Origin: Streptococcaceae bacterium
GTDB taxonomy: Bacteria; Bacillota; Bacilli; Lactobacillales; Streptococcaceae
Reading direction: 5' to 3'
DNA: 11,261 nt
NCBI GenBank assembly: GCA_031270215.1
Contig: JAISYB010000092.1
Location: 1-11,261, forward strand
The notes under the pieces were generated by a model. That model worked only from the letters and a program-made list of their open reading frames with translations, was not told where the DNA came from and made no database searches. The position numbers were made by a program, and so were the translations under genes. Numbering within the stretch: position 1 is the first letter of the stretch; each line of letters begins with the position of its first letter. Below, piece after piece: positions 1-7,329 of the stretch.

Positions 1-151
1 CAGCTGCCAAGCTTGGTAGCGCAAGCGAACCTGTAAAAATTTCCGTTACCTTTGGTAGTGCGGTATTTACCCAAGTGGATTAAAAAGCTCAGGACAAAGC
101 GAGCGAGGACATCTACCACAGTCATAGTTTTACAAAAACCAAGTGAACCAC

Positions 152-197
152 AAGCTAGTGTGCTGGTACCCCCCCTACCTAAGCCACTAGCTTTTTT
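152..197 (+). terminator. Probable intrinsic terminator upstream of the pth promoter
   Basis: The arms AAGCTAGTG (152-160) and CACTAGCTT (185-193) are perfect complements and are followed directly by TTTT (194-197). A second small stem, GGTA (165-168) with TACC (176-179), closes over a run of seven C inside the loop. The T run lies on the + side only, so it would stop transcription entering from the left edge. The loop is long (24 bases) and the stem is only moderately GC-rich. An alternative pairing of ACCTAA (177-182) with TTAGGT (196-201) competes with it. Confidence 0.45.
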
Positions 198-207
198 AGG
201 TGCAAGT

Positions 208-227
208 AAAACGAGGAGCGTTTTTTT
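208..227 (+). terminator. Weak terminator-like hairpin
   Basis: AAAACG (208-213) and CGTTTT (219-224) flank a five-base loop, and the T run continues to 227. The stem holds only two G:C pairs, so on its own it would be a poor terminator. It lies just after the hairpin at 152-197 and could back it up. The symmetry also gives a short T run on the - strand. Confidence 0.25.
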
Positions 228-317
228 GATTTTCACTTTTGAAAAGCCACACCAACTGGAAAAAGGATAGATTTTACTCAGATTTTACGCTCATTCACCC
301 GAATTCACCTTTTTATA

Positions 318-345
318 GGACGTTTTCGTCCCTTTGTGTTATAAT
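318..345 (+). promoter_or_regulatory. Extended -10 promoter for pth-mfd, with an operator-like palindrome
   Basis: TGTTATAAT at 337-345 combines a consensus -10 hexamer (TATAAT, 340-345) with the TGn extension, placing the start of transcription near 352. No good -35 hexamer sits 16-18 bases upstream, which is tolerated in extended -10 promoters. A perfect inverted repeat, GGACG-TTTT-CGTCC (318-331), fills the stretch between the -35 and -10 positions. It could be a repressor operator or a chance hairpin. The predicted 5' leader before pth is about 100 bases. Confidence 0.55.
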
Positions 346-364
346 TATTCAAGGTAATCATAGT

Positions 365-406
365 ACTGGTTGGTGGAATTTCTACGACTTCACCAAGCCA
401 GTTTTT
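365..406 (+). terminator. Terminator-like hairpin in the pth leader (possible attenuator)
   Basis: The arm ACTGGTTGGTG (365-375) pairs with CACCAA (391-396) and CCAGT (398-402), giving 11 base pairs with one bulged G at 397 and a 15-base loop. The T run at 402-406 makes it a canonical intrinsic terminator. It lies downstream of the -10 box at 340-345 and upstream of the pth start codon, so it would act on the pth transcript itself. A GATAAT hexamer at 428-433 could serve as a second, weak -10 box past the hairpin. A 5-base alternative pairing (396-400 with 416-420) would break the stem but is too short to argue for an antiterminator. Confidence 0.6.
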
Positions 407-453
407 CTCATGTTTTGGCTATTAGCTGATAATGAAAGGAAAACGACATCAAA

Positions 454-1023
454 ATGGTTAAGATGATTGTGGGTTTAGGTAACCCAGGGAAGAAATATGC
501 GCAGACCAAGCACAATATCGGCTTTATGGTCGTTGATGAGCTGGCAAAGCTTAAGGCAGCTAGCTTTCAGCACGATAAGCTCTTTCAGGCAGAAGTGGCG
601 TCATTTTTTGAGGGGGGTGAGAAGATTTATCTAATTAAGCCGGCAACATTTATGAACCTGTCAGGAAAGGCGGTAGGTGCTTTATTGACTTATTTTAATA
701 TTCCAAAGGAAAACCTCCTTGTCATCTATGATGATTTGGATAGCGAGCTGGGAAGAGTACGCTTAAGACAGCAAGGTTCTGCCGGAGGACATAACGGCGT
801 AAAGGATATTATCACTCATCTTGGTGGTAATGTTTTTAAGCGAATTAAGCTTGGAATTGGTCGTCCAAGTCAGGGTGGGCAGCCGGTTGTTGATTATGTT
901 TTAGCACCCTTTAGTAAGCAGGATACAGCAATTATTCAAACAGGGATTGAAAAAGCAGTCCAAGCCTGCGCGTTATATGCAGAAAATGTCGCCTTTGTTG
1001 ATTTGATGAATCGGTATAATTAA
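454..1023 (+). CDS. pth: Peptidyl-tRNA hydrolase
   Basis: This cytosolic enzyme cuts the ester bond of peptidyl-tRNAs dropped from ribosomes and so recycles tRNA. At 189 residues it has normal family length. The residues known from the E. coli enzyme sit at the same numbers: N10 in the GLGNPG motif, catalytic H20 (TKHNIGF), N68 (PATFMNLSG), D93 (IYDDLD) and N114 (GGHNG). The start at 454 has AAAGGA at 435-440, a rather wide 13-base spacing. The next in-frame ATG at 463 would still keep the N-terminal strand, so the start is open by three codons. mfd follows after 23 bases, with no terminator between, so the two are probably co-transcribed from the promoter near 340. Identification is secure. 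Confidence 0.97.
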   Translation: MVKMIVGLGNPGKKYAQTKHNIGFMVVDELAKLKAASFQHDKLFQAEVASFFEGGEKIYLIKPATFMNLSGKAVGALLTYFNIPKENLLVIYDDLDSELGRVRLRQQGSAGGHNGVKDIITHLGGNVFKRIKLGIGRPSQGGQPVVDYVLAPFSKQDTAIIQTGIEKAVQACALYAENVAFVDLMNRYN

Positions 1024-1046
1024 TTAATCTGGAGTAGAGTGAACGC

Positions 1047-4000
1047 ATGAATTTGATTGATTTATTTAGTAAAAATGAAAAAATAACACAATGGTTAACG
1101 AATTTGGCGCATTACAATCGTCAGTTATTGACAGGCTTAGTCGGTAGCGCTAAAAGCTTAGCAATTGCCGCTGCCTATCAGGATAAGCCAAGACAGATTT
1201 TAGTTGTCGTCAAGCATCAGTCGCAGGCTGCAAGGTTTGCAGACGAGCTTTCGGGTTTAATTGGTGAAGAGCACGTTTATAACTTCTTTGCTGATGATGC
1301 CATTGTCGCAGAATTTGCCTTTGCCTCGCCTGAGCGCAGTGCTAATCGGATAGAGATACTAAACTTTCTAGCTAGTGGTGCGCCGGGAGTTGTGATTGCT
1401 TCAGTCATGGCGCTTAAGAAAAGCTTGCCAACGGCTGAAAACTGGCGGGCGGCACAGTTGAATTTTACAATAGGAAGTGTTTTAAATCATCAAACACTCA
1501 CTCAAACGTTTGTCAACCATGGCTATCGACGTGAAAACCTCGTTACAACGCCTGGAGAGTTTGCGATACGTGGGGATATTTTGGATATTTATCCACTTGA
1601 AAATGCAAATCCTGTGCGGATTGAGCTATTCGGAGATGAGATTGACAATATTCGTTATTTTGATGCCACAACTCAGCGCTCGATTGAAACGGTAAGCGAG
1701 ATTGTCATATCGCCTGCAACGGAAAACTATTTCACTCAAGCTGAGCTTATCCATGGTGCTCAGCAGTTGAAGGATTTGTTAGCGAAAAAGCTTGAAACGC
1801 TTGAAACAAAGGAAGCGGTACGTGTTGAAAGCTATTTTAATCATTTGATTGAAACGGCGAACGCTTTAGAATTCACACCGGACTTTTTGAAGTTTGCGGA
1901 GTATTTTTATGAGCAGCAGACATCGTTATTGAACTATTTAAGCCCTAAAAGCTTAATTTTCATCGATGATTTGCAAAAGATTATAGACTTAGAACGCTCA
2001 ATTGACCTTGAGATTGCGGAGTATTTAACGAGCGAGCTTAAAACAGGCACTGCCTTTGTTGCTCAGCAGTACGTCTTGTCCCTTGCAGAGCAATTAAGAC
2101 AGCAAAAGCGCTTGAGCTTCTTTTCTAATTTTCAAAAAGGAATGGGAAATATCCGCTTTGATGCGACCTATAGCTTTACAAGTCACGTCATGCAGCAATT
2201 TTTTGGACAACTCCCCTTGCTGACGGAGGAAATACGCCGTTATCAAAAGCAAAAGCAGACCGTTGTTATCCTCAGTCCAAATGAAAGCAATCTAGCAAGG
2301 ACAGCGGAAACTTTAGCAGAGTTTGAGATAACGCCACAGCTTACCAATGAAGCTCAATTATTGCCACAAGAAATTCAGCTGACGACAGGCTCATTAGCAA
2401 GCGGCTTTGTCTTTTTGGATCAAAGCTTAGTGGTGATTACGGAGAAGGAATTATTCCAATCTTACACGAAAAAACGGACAAGACGTCAGGCAATCTCTAA
2501 TGCTGAGCGCTTAAAGGACTACAATGAGCTAAAAATTGGCGATTACGTTGTTCATAAAAATCACGGAATTGGGCAATATATCGGCATTGAAACGATTGAA
2601 GTTTCAGGCGTACATCAGGATTATTTAACCATTCGTTATCAAAATTCAGACCGCATTTCCATTCCGGTTACGCATTTGGATTTGATTAGCAAATACGTGG
2701 CAAGCGAGGGCAAAACGCCACATATCAATAAGCTAAATGACGCAAAGTGGAAGAAGGCACGTTTGAAGGTGTCTAAGCAGGTTGAGGATATTGCAGATGA
2801 GCTGATTGAGCTTTATGCGTCACGTGAAGCACAGCGTGGCTTTGCATTTTCACCAGATGATGAAAACCAGCAAGCCTTTGATGCGGCATTTCCTTATGTT
2901 GAAACAGAAGACCAGCTGCGAAGTATTGAGGAGATTAAGCACGATATGGAAAAGGTGCGCCCGATGGATCGCCTTTTGGTCGGCGATGTTGGCTTTGGTA
3001 AGACGGAGGTTGCACTAAGAGCAGCGTTTAAAGCAATTAATGACCATAAGCAGGTTGCTATTTTAGTGCCAACAACGATTTTAGCAGAGCAGCATTATCA
3101 AAATATGCAGCGGCGTTTTCAGGGCTTTCCGATAGTAATTGAGATGCTTTCAAGGTTTCGGACGAAAAAGCAGCAGGAAGAAACGCTTAAACGCTTGAAG
3201 CAGGGGACGGTTGACATTGTGGTCGGCACACACCGCGTGCTCTCTAGTGACGTTGAATTTAGAGATGTTGGCTTGATTATCATTGACGAGGAGCAGCGCT
3301 TTGGCGTTAAGCATAAGGAACGCTTGAAGCAGTTGAAATCGCAGGTGGACGTCTTAACATTGACGGCGACACCGATTCCTAGAACGCTCCACATGTCAAT
3401 GCTTGGGATTCGTGATTTATCAATTATCGAAACACCGCCACAAAATCGCTATCCTGTCCAAACCTATGTTTTGGAGATGAACGCTGATGTTATTCGTGAT
3501 GCGGTTGAGCGAGAGATTAGTCGTGGTGGTCAATGCTTTTATTTATTCAATCGGGTTAATTTGATTGAGCAAAAGGTTGCCGAACTTAAAGCATTAATTC
3601 CAGACGCACGAATTGCTTATGCGCATGGACAGATGACTGAGGTGCAGCTTGAAAATATCCTGATTGACTTCCTAGAGGGGCTCTATGATGTCTTGGTGAC
3701 CACAACCATTATTGAAACCGGCGTGGATATGCCTAATGTCAATACGTTATTTGTCGAAAATGCTGACCATATGGGACTTTCAACCCTCTATCAGCTGCGT
3801 GGGCGTGTGGGTAGAAGCAATCGCATTGCCTATGCCTATTTCATGTATCAACCGGATAAGTCACTCAGTGAGGAAAGCGAAAAACGCTTGGAGGCAATCA
3901 AAGGCTTTACGGAACTTGGGAGCGGTTTTAAGATTGCGATGAGGGATTTATCCATTCGTGGCGCCGGAAATGTCTTAGGGATTCAGCAGCATGGCTTTAT

Positions 4001-4562
4001 TGACACTGTCGGCTTTGAGATGTACTCACAAATGCTAGAAGAAGCAGTCAGACGTAAGCAGGGGAAAGATAAGTTAGAAATTAAAACGAACGCTGAGCTT
4101 GACCTTAGAATTGATGCGTATATTCCAAATAATTACATCAGTGATGAACGACAAAAAATCGAGATTTATAAACGGATTCGGGAATTTGAAACGCTTGTCA
4201 TGTATGATGAACTGATTGATGAATTAATGGATCGCTTTGGTGAATATCCTGATGCGGTTGCCTTTTTACTGGAAATCGGTGTGATAAAGATGTACGCCGA
4301 CCATGCATTAGTTGAGCAGCTTAAAAGATTCAAGGACAAGCTCGAAATTAAAATGAGTGGCAAAGCAGCTCAGGTTTATTTGACACAGGATTATTTTGAA
4401 GCGTTAAATGAAACGGATTTGCCGGCAGCAATCGGAGATGTTGATGGTAAAATGGTGATTAGCTTATCTATGAACAAGATTAACGAAACGAAGATTTTAG
4501 TACAGCTGAAGGCTGTAATAGGTAAATTAAATGAAATCAAAGACAAGAAAACTGCGAAATAG
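1047..4562 (+). CDS. mfd: Transcription-repair coupling factor Mfd
   Basis: Mfd is an ATP-driven DNA translocase. It pushes RNA polymerase stalled at lesions off the template and recruits UvrA for nucleotide excision repair. The 1171 residues are full length. The N-terminal third is the UvrB-like module with a degenerate nucleotide site. The RNA polymerase interaction domain begins near DYVVHKNHGIGQY (499-511). The RecG-like motor shows Walker A GDVGFGKT (646-653), DEEQ box (747-750), TATPIPRT (773-780) and motif VI QLRGRVGR (916-923). The TRCF C-terminal domain occupies roughly the last 160 residues. GGAG at 1031-1034 is the likely ribosome binding site, 12 bases from the ATG. The 3' end overlaps the next gene by 32 bases. 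No truncation or frameshift is seen, and short open frames inside it on both strands are shadows. Confidence 0.98.
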   Translation: MNLIDLFSKNEKITQWLTNLAHYNRQLLTGLVGSAKSLAIAAAYQDKPRQILVVVKHQSQAARFADELSGLIGEEHVYNFFADDAIVAEFAFASPERSANRIEILNFLASGAPGVVIASVMALKKSLPTAENWRAAQLNFTIGSVLNHQTLTQTFVNHGYRRENLVTTPGEFAIRGDILDIYPLENANPVRIELFGDEIDNIRYFDATTQRSIETVSEIVISPATENYFTQAELIHGAQQLKDLLAKKLETLETKEAVRVESYFNHLIETANALEFTPDFLKFAEYFYEQQTSLLNYLSPKSLIFIDDLQKIIDLERSIDLEIAEYLTSELKTGTAFVAQQYVLSLAEQLRQQKRLSFFSNFQKGMGNIRFDATYSFTSHVMQQFFGQLPLLTEEIRRYQKQKQTVVILSPNESNLARTAETLAEFEITPQLTNEAQLLPQEIQLTTGSLASGFVFLDQSLVVITEKELFQSYTKKRTRRQAISNAERLKDYNELKIGDYVVHKNHGIGQYIGIETIEVSGVHQDYLTIRYQNSDRISIPVTHLDLISKYVASEGKTPHINKLNDAKWKKARLKVSKQVEDIADELIELYASREAQRGFAFSPDDENQQAFDAAFPYVETEDQLRSIEEIKHDMEKVRPMDRLLVGDVGFGKTEVALRAAFKAINDHKQVAILVPTTILAEQHYQNMQRRFQGFPIVIEMLSRFRTKKQQEETLKRLKQGTVDIVVGTHRVLSSDVEFRDVGLIIIDEEQRFGVKHKERLKQLKSQVDVLTLTATPIPRTLHMSMLGIRDLSIIETPPQNRYPVQTYVLEMNADVIRDAVEREISRGGQCFYLFNRVNLIEQKVAELKALIPDARIAYAHGQMTEVQLENILIDFLEGLYDVLVTTTIIETGVDMPNVNTLFVENADHMGLSTLYQLRGRVGRSNRIAYAYFMYQPDKSLSEESEKRLEAIKGFTELGSGFKIAMRDLSIRGAGNVLGIQQHGFIDTVGFEMYSQMLEEAVRRKQGKDKLEIKTNAELDLRIDAYIPNNYISDERQKIEIYKRIREFETLVMYDELIDELMDRFGEYPDAVAFLLEIGVIKMYADHALVEQLKRFKDKLEIKMSGKAAQVYLTQDYFEALNETDLPAAIGDVDGKMVISLSMNKINETKILVQLKAVIGKLNEIKDKKTAK

Positions 4563-6033
4563 CGCAGCAATTTTAATTATTTCGGGCGTCACTGCTAAAG
4601 TCTTAGCTGCACTATATCGCTTTCCGTATCAAAATTTGGTGGGGGATTTGGGATTTTATGCTTATCAGCAGGTCTATCCATTGATGTCGATTATTACGAC
4701 AATTGCGCTTGTGGCACTGCCTAATTTTTTATCAAAGGAAATACAAGGCTATCAAGATAAACCGTATTTTTTTAAGAAATTTTTTCAACTTTCGATGTTG
4801 ATTGCCACAGCTATCTTTTTATTTCTATTAGTATTGAGCCGACCTCTAGCCTATTTGATGGGAGAGGTAAGGCTTTATCCGGTATTGATTGCGGGCAGCC
4901 TGCCACTGCTTACGCTACCCTTGCTAAGCTTGGCACGTGGCTATTATCAGGCAGATGAACTGCTTGATGTGACGGCAAAGAGCCAGCTAGTTGAGCAGCT
5001 CGTCCGTGTATTAATCATCTGGCTGTCGGCATATTTATTTGTTAAGCTTAATCTAGATGTCTATCAAATAGCGACACTTTCCATGTTGGGAAGCTTTATT
5101 GGCGGTATTGCGGCATTATCTGCAACACGAGTTCGATTTTCATTTAGTCTATGGCAAGGATTTTTTGATTTTAAAGGCATATTACCATTATTCAGACGAT
5201 TGATAAAAAGCAGTGCAAATTTTATTTATTTTGCGATTTATTTACTGCTTTTTCAGCTGGTTGACGCATTTTGTGTAAAAAATGCCTTGGTTGCATTGGG
5301 CTTTAATACGATTACAGCACAGCTGCAAAAAGGTATTTTTGATCGTGCACAACCATTTGTTCAATTAGGACTAACTTTCAGTCTTGCGATATTGACCCAA
5401 TCCTTGCCGAAATTAAACTATACTTTTAAGCAAAATGCACCACGTTATCAGCAATTAATCAAACAAAAGGTTAAAATCATCACGATTTTTAGTGCCGCAA
5501 TTACCATTGGCATGTTTATGGTGCTAAGCTTGATGAACCGTGTCTTATTTAAAAACAACGCAGGTATTTTTTCATTGCGCATGTATGTGATTGCAATTTT
5601 TCTGATTAGCTTAATCCAAACGCTGCATTATCACTATGAAATTATCGGTCAAAAGCGAAGAAATAGCCAGTTTTTAACGATTGGCTTAGTTGTGAAGGTT
5701 CTCAGCACTTATCTTTTGACCCGCTATTTTGGCATTTTCGGCAGCAGTCTTTCAACAGTTTTAAGCCTATTGATTGTCTTTAGCTGTTATTACCTAAAAG
5801 AGTGGCAGCTATTTTATTTTGATAAAAGATTATTGATAACCTTAGCTGTGATGATTGCGACAGTTGCAGGACTAAATCAGCTGCTTGATTTTCAAGGCAG
5901 AACGCAGCTACTGATAAAGGTTGTTGTCCTATCCCTTGCTGGTGTAGTTGTTTTATTAGGCTTATTATTTAAGCTAAACGTTATCAATTTTCAGGAATTA
6001 AGAGATGAGGAGCAGATAGATGAGATTAGATAA
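4531..6033 (+). CDS. MOP-superfamily polysaccharide/lipid flippase (YabM/MurJ-like)
   Basis: This is a polytopic membrane protein of 500 residues with about 14 hydrophobic segments spread from residue 10 to 480. That is the usual layout of MOP exporters (PST/MVF branch) that flip lipid-linked wall or polysaccharide precursors. Features seen in Firmicute members include the basic first segment with K23 and LYRFPYQ (28-34), LARGYYQ (134-140), and FDRAQPFVQLG (270-280). Its place after mfd matches B. subtilis yabM. Whether the substrate is lipid II or another undecaprenyl-linked precursor cannot be read from the sequence, so I give no symbol. The start overlaps mfd by 32 bases, with AGGT (4520-4523) as a modest ribosome binding site. 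Its end overlaps rqcP by 14 bases. Both overlaps suggest translational coupling. Confidence 0.88.
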   Translation: MKSKTRKLRNSAAILIISGVTAKVLAALYRFPYQNLVGDLGFYAYQQVYPLMSIITTIALVALPNFLSKEIQGYQDKPYFFKKFFQLSMLIATAIFLFLLVLSRPLAYLMGEVRLYPVLIAGSLPLLTLPLLSLARGYYQADELLDVTAKSQLVEQLVRVLIIWLSAYLFVKLNLDVYQIATLSMLGSFIGGIAALSATRVRFSFSLWQGFFDFKGILPLFRRLIKSSANFIYFAIYLLLFQLVDAFCVKNALVALGFNTITAQLQKGIFDRAQPFVQLGLTFSLAILTQSLPKLNYTFKQNAPRYQQLIKQKVKIITIFSAAITIGMFMVLSLMNRVLFKNNAGIFSLRMYVIAIFLISLIQTLHYHYEIIGQKRRNSQFLTIGLVVKVLSTYLLTRYFGIFGSSLSTVLSLLIVFSCYYLKEWQLFYFDKRLLITLAVMIATVAGLNQLLDFQGRTQLLIKVVVLSLAGVVVLLGLLFKLNVINFQELRDEEQIDEIR

Positions 6034-6277
6034 ATATTTAAAGGTATCACGGATTATCAAACGTCGGACAATTGCCAAGGAGGTTGCGGACAAAGGACGG
6101 ATTAAAGTCAATGGTATTTTAGCGAAATCATCAACGGATTTAAAAATCAATGATGAGCTTGAAATTCAATTTGGGCAAAAAGTACTTAAGGTCAAGGTTT
6201 TGGCAATGACTGAAACGACTAAAAAGCAGGATGCCGAGAAAATGTATCAAATTCTAAGCGAGATAAAAAACGATTAA
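6020..6277 (+). CDS. rqcP: RqcP (YabO), S4-domain ribosome quality-control factor
   Basis: This 85-residue protein is essentially a single S4 RNA-binding domain (MRLDKYLKVSRIIKRRT at the N terminus, then KGRIKVNG near 26-33). It is the B. subtilis YabO/RqcP type, related to Hsp15. In that family the protein binds peptidyl-tRNA-obstructed 50S subunits together with RqcH and supports C-terminal alanine tailing of stalled chains. The basic residues R2 and R16, thought important for rRNA/tRNA contact, are present. A strong GAGGAG (6007-6012) sits 7 bases before the ATG, inside the end of the flippase gene, so the 14-base overlap is real. The position between the flippase and divIC is the conserved one. 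RqcH itself is not encoded in this window. Confidence 0.93.
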   Translation: MRLDKYLKVSRIIKRRTIAKEVADKGRIKVNGILAKSSTDLKINDELEIQFGQKVLKVKVLAMTETTKKQDAEKMYQILSEIKND

Positions 6278-6412
6278 TTGCTAAATTTGTTAATAATTTA
6301 GTGAGATATTCTATCTTGTCAATAAAGTTTGACGTTAATCAGTGATTTCTATTCCATTTTTAAGCTAAGTTTGATAAAATGAATGATAGTTATCAATCGT
6401 GGAGGTGTTACG
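6278..6412 (+). promoter_or_regulatory. Intergenic region with an extended -10 promoter for divIC
   Basis: TGATAAAAT at 6372-6380 reads as an extended -10 (TG, one base, TAAAAT), placing transcription start near 6387, about 26 bases before the divIC ATG. The upstream -35 position (TTCCAT, 6352-6357) is poor. A TTGACG at 6329-6334 has no partner at the right spacing. Just after rqcP, CTAAATT (6281-6287) and AATTTAG (6295-6301) can form an AT-only hairpin without a T run, so I do not call it a terminator. The region is AT-rich and long enough for divIC to be transcribed separately from the pth-rqcP group. Confidence 0.5.
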
Positions 6413-6787
6413 ATGAGTAAGGGGAAAATTACAACTTTAACAAATGAATATACTAAAGAAATTAAAAAGTATGAGCATAAGAAAATTCGTTATAAACATT
6501 TTAGTCGTCGTAGAATTGCAGGCCTAGCGATTATTTCAGTTATTCTGTTTACTTTTCCGGCGATCGATATTGTTAAATCTTATTCGACTCTAGTAAAAGC
6601 TAATACTAATCTTCATCAGATTCAAGAGAAATCTAAGCAGGTGGATGATGATGTTGCGGCAAATAAGCGTAAGGTCAAGCAGTTAGACGATGATGATTAT
6701 GTCGCAAAAGTCGCTCGGGATAAATTTTATTATTCAAAGGATGGCGAACAGATTTATCGTTTGCCGGAGGCAAGCAAATCAAAATAA
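6413..6787 (+). CDS. divIC: Cell division protein DivIC (FtsB-type septum initiator)
   Basis: DivIC is a single-pass membrane protein that joins FtsL and DivIB/FtsQ in the divisome and helps switch on septal wall synthesis. The 124 residues show a basic cytoplasmic N terminus, one membrane segment at about 35-52, and a coiled-coil stretch at about 56-92. The conserved C-terminal patch follows, with DDDYVAKVARDKFYYSKDGE (93-112) and YRLP. I chose the ATG at 6413 because GGAGGT (6401-6406) lies 6 bases upstream. The frame stays open to an ATG at 6383, but a start there would place the ribosome binding site inside the gene. The S1-domain gene follows after 39 bases, as in many Firmicutes. Confidence 0.93.
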   Translation: MSKGKITTLTNEYTKEIKKYEHKKIRYKHFSRRRIAGLAIISVILFTFPAIDIVKSYSTLVKANTNLHQIQEKSKQVDDDVAANKRKVKQLDDDDYVAKVARDKFYYSKDGEQIYRLPEASKSK

Positions 6788-6826
6788 GGAAGTAAGTAAA
6801 AGTTATTTAGGAGGATTTATTTATTT

Positions 6827-7276
6827 ATGGCAATCGAAGTCGGTCAAAAACTTCAAGGAAAGATAACTGGTATCACTAATTTTGGTGCCTTTGTTGATTT
6901 AGGTGAAGGTAAAAGTGGTTTAGTTCATATTAGTCAGGTTTCAAATGATTTCATCAATAACATCAATGATGTTTTAGCTGTTGGTGATGAGGTTGCAGTC
7001 AAGGTTATGCAGATTGCCGATGATGGTAAGATTAGCTTATCAATTAAGCAAGCAACAGATCAGCCAGAGGAAAGCTATAAAAAAGAGCCTGTCAAGGTGG
7101 AAAGCTCTTTTTCCGCAGTAAATAAAGACCCTAAGAAGTATGCAAAAGACGGCACAGAGCTCTCAGAATTTGATTTGATGATGAAGGGTTATCTACGTCA
7201 AAGCGAAGAACATCTGATTGCGATTAAGAGAAGTCGTGAGGGTAAACGTGGTGGTCGTGGCGGTCGCAGAAAATAA
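6827..7276 (+). CDS. yabR: S1-domain RNA-binding protein, YabR family
   Basis: The first 75 or so residues of this 149-residue protein form one S1 (OB-fold) domain, from GQKLQGKITGITNFGAFVDL (6-25) to GKISLSIK (67-74). A linker follows, then a helical motif starting FDLMMKGYLRQSEEHL (115-130). The protein ends in a very basic, Gly/Arg-rich tail (about 131-149, with RGGRGGRRK). It belongs to the B. subtilis YabR/GSP13 and pneumococcal CvfD type, which bind RNA or ribosomes and modulate translation and stress responses. It has often been mislabelled polynucleotide phosphorylase because of the shared S1 fold, but there is no PNPase catalytic domain. AGGAGG (6809-6814) lies 12 bases before the ATG. 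A terminator-like hairpin follows at 7330. Confidence 0.9.
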   Translation: MAIEVGQKLQGKITGITNFGAFVDLGEGKSGLVHISQVSNDFINNINDVLAVGDEVAVKVMQIADDGKISLSIKQATDQPEESYKKEPVKVESSFSAVNKDPKKYAKDGTELSEFDLMMKGYLRQSEEHLIAIKRSREGKRGGRGGRRK

Positions 7277-7280
7277 GCTG

Positions 7281-7322
7281 ATGTCAACAAGGATTAATTC
7301 TATCAATTCATTGAATGAATAA
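7281..7322 (+). other. Possible 13-codon leader ORF before tilS
   Basis: An ATG four bases after the yabR stop opens a 13-codon frame (MSTRINSINSLNE) ending in TAA at 7320-7322, eight bases before the terminator-like stem. It has no Shine-Dalgarno of its own, so translation would rely on reinitiation after yabR. It includes AUU and AUC but no AUA codons. ATTCAT (7306-7311) and ATGAAT (7315-7320) form a small inverted repeat within it. The placement resembles a transcription-attenuation leader, but chance is quite possible. Confidence 0.2.
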
Positions 7323-7329
7323 ACGGTAT

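Larger units (their letters stand above)
1..290. other. Gene-poor left end, possibly a structured or dispersed intergenic element
   Basis: No gene can be defended here, yet the sequence is not bland. It carries a perfect 10-base palindrome (CCAAGCTTGG, 7-16). It also has imperfect repeats of GGTAGCG/GGTAGTG (15-21, 54-60), each able to pair with CGTTACC (44-50), and several further hairpins. Two short readings compete. One is a + frame from position 3 to a TAA at 81-83, which could be the last 26 codons of an upstream gene. The other is a - strand frame open from about 289 to the left edge, with an ATG at 125 but no ribosome binding site. Neither resembles a protein family I know. The - strand peptide reminds me of small 'hypothetical proteins' predicted in lactic acid bacteria, which would fit a recurring non-coding element, but I cannot verify this. 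Confidence 0.3.

Noticed and set aside
1..30. tRNA-like string AGCTTGGTAGCGCA
   Set aside because: It resembles a tRNA D-arm, but no anticodon arm, T-arm or acceptor stem follows, so it is not a tRNA.
3..83. Possible 3' end of an upstream gene (26 codons to a TAA)
   Set aside because: It is too short to recognise, and an open frame on the opposite strand covers the same bases. It is kept only as one reading within the left-end region.
1..125. Possible 5' part of a - strand gene starting at an ATG at 125
   Set aside because: It has no ribosome binding site or promoter, and a composition unlike the neighbouring genes. It is treated as part of a possible non-coding element.
52..270. Open frame of 72 codons on the + strand
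   Set aside because: It has no ribosome binding site and runs through two terminator-like hairpins. Its Pro/Lys-rich composition is unlike the neighbouring genes.
239..466. Open frame of 75 codons on the + strand overlapping the pth start
   Set aside because: It spans the predicted promoter and leader hairpin and ends inside pth. It has no ribosome binding site and resembles no family.
3119..3394. 91-codon open frame on the - strand inside mfd
   Set aside because: It lies wholly within the conserved helicase core of mfd and is a shadow with no initiation signals.
6281..6301. AT-only hairpin after rqcP as a terminator
   Set aside because: The stem has one G:C pair and no T run follows it, so it is unlikely to stop transcription.
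6383..6412. Ten-codon N-terminal extension of divIC
   Set aside because: The GGAGGT ribosome binding site lies inside this extension and points to the ATG at 6413.
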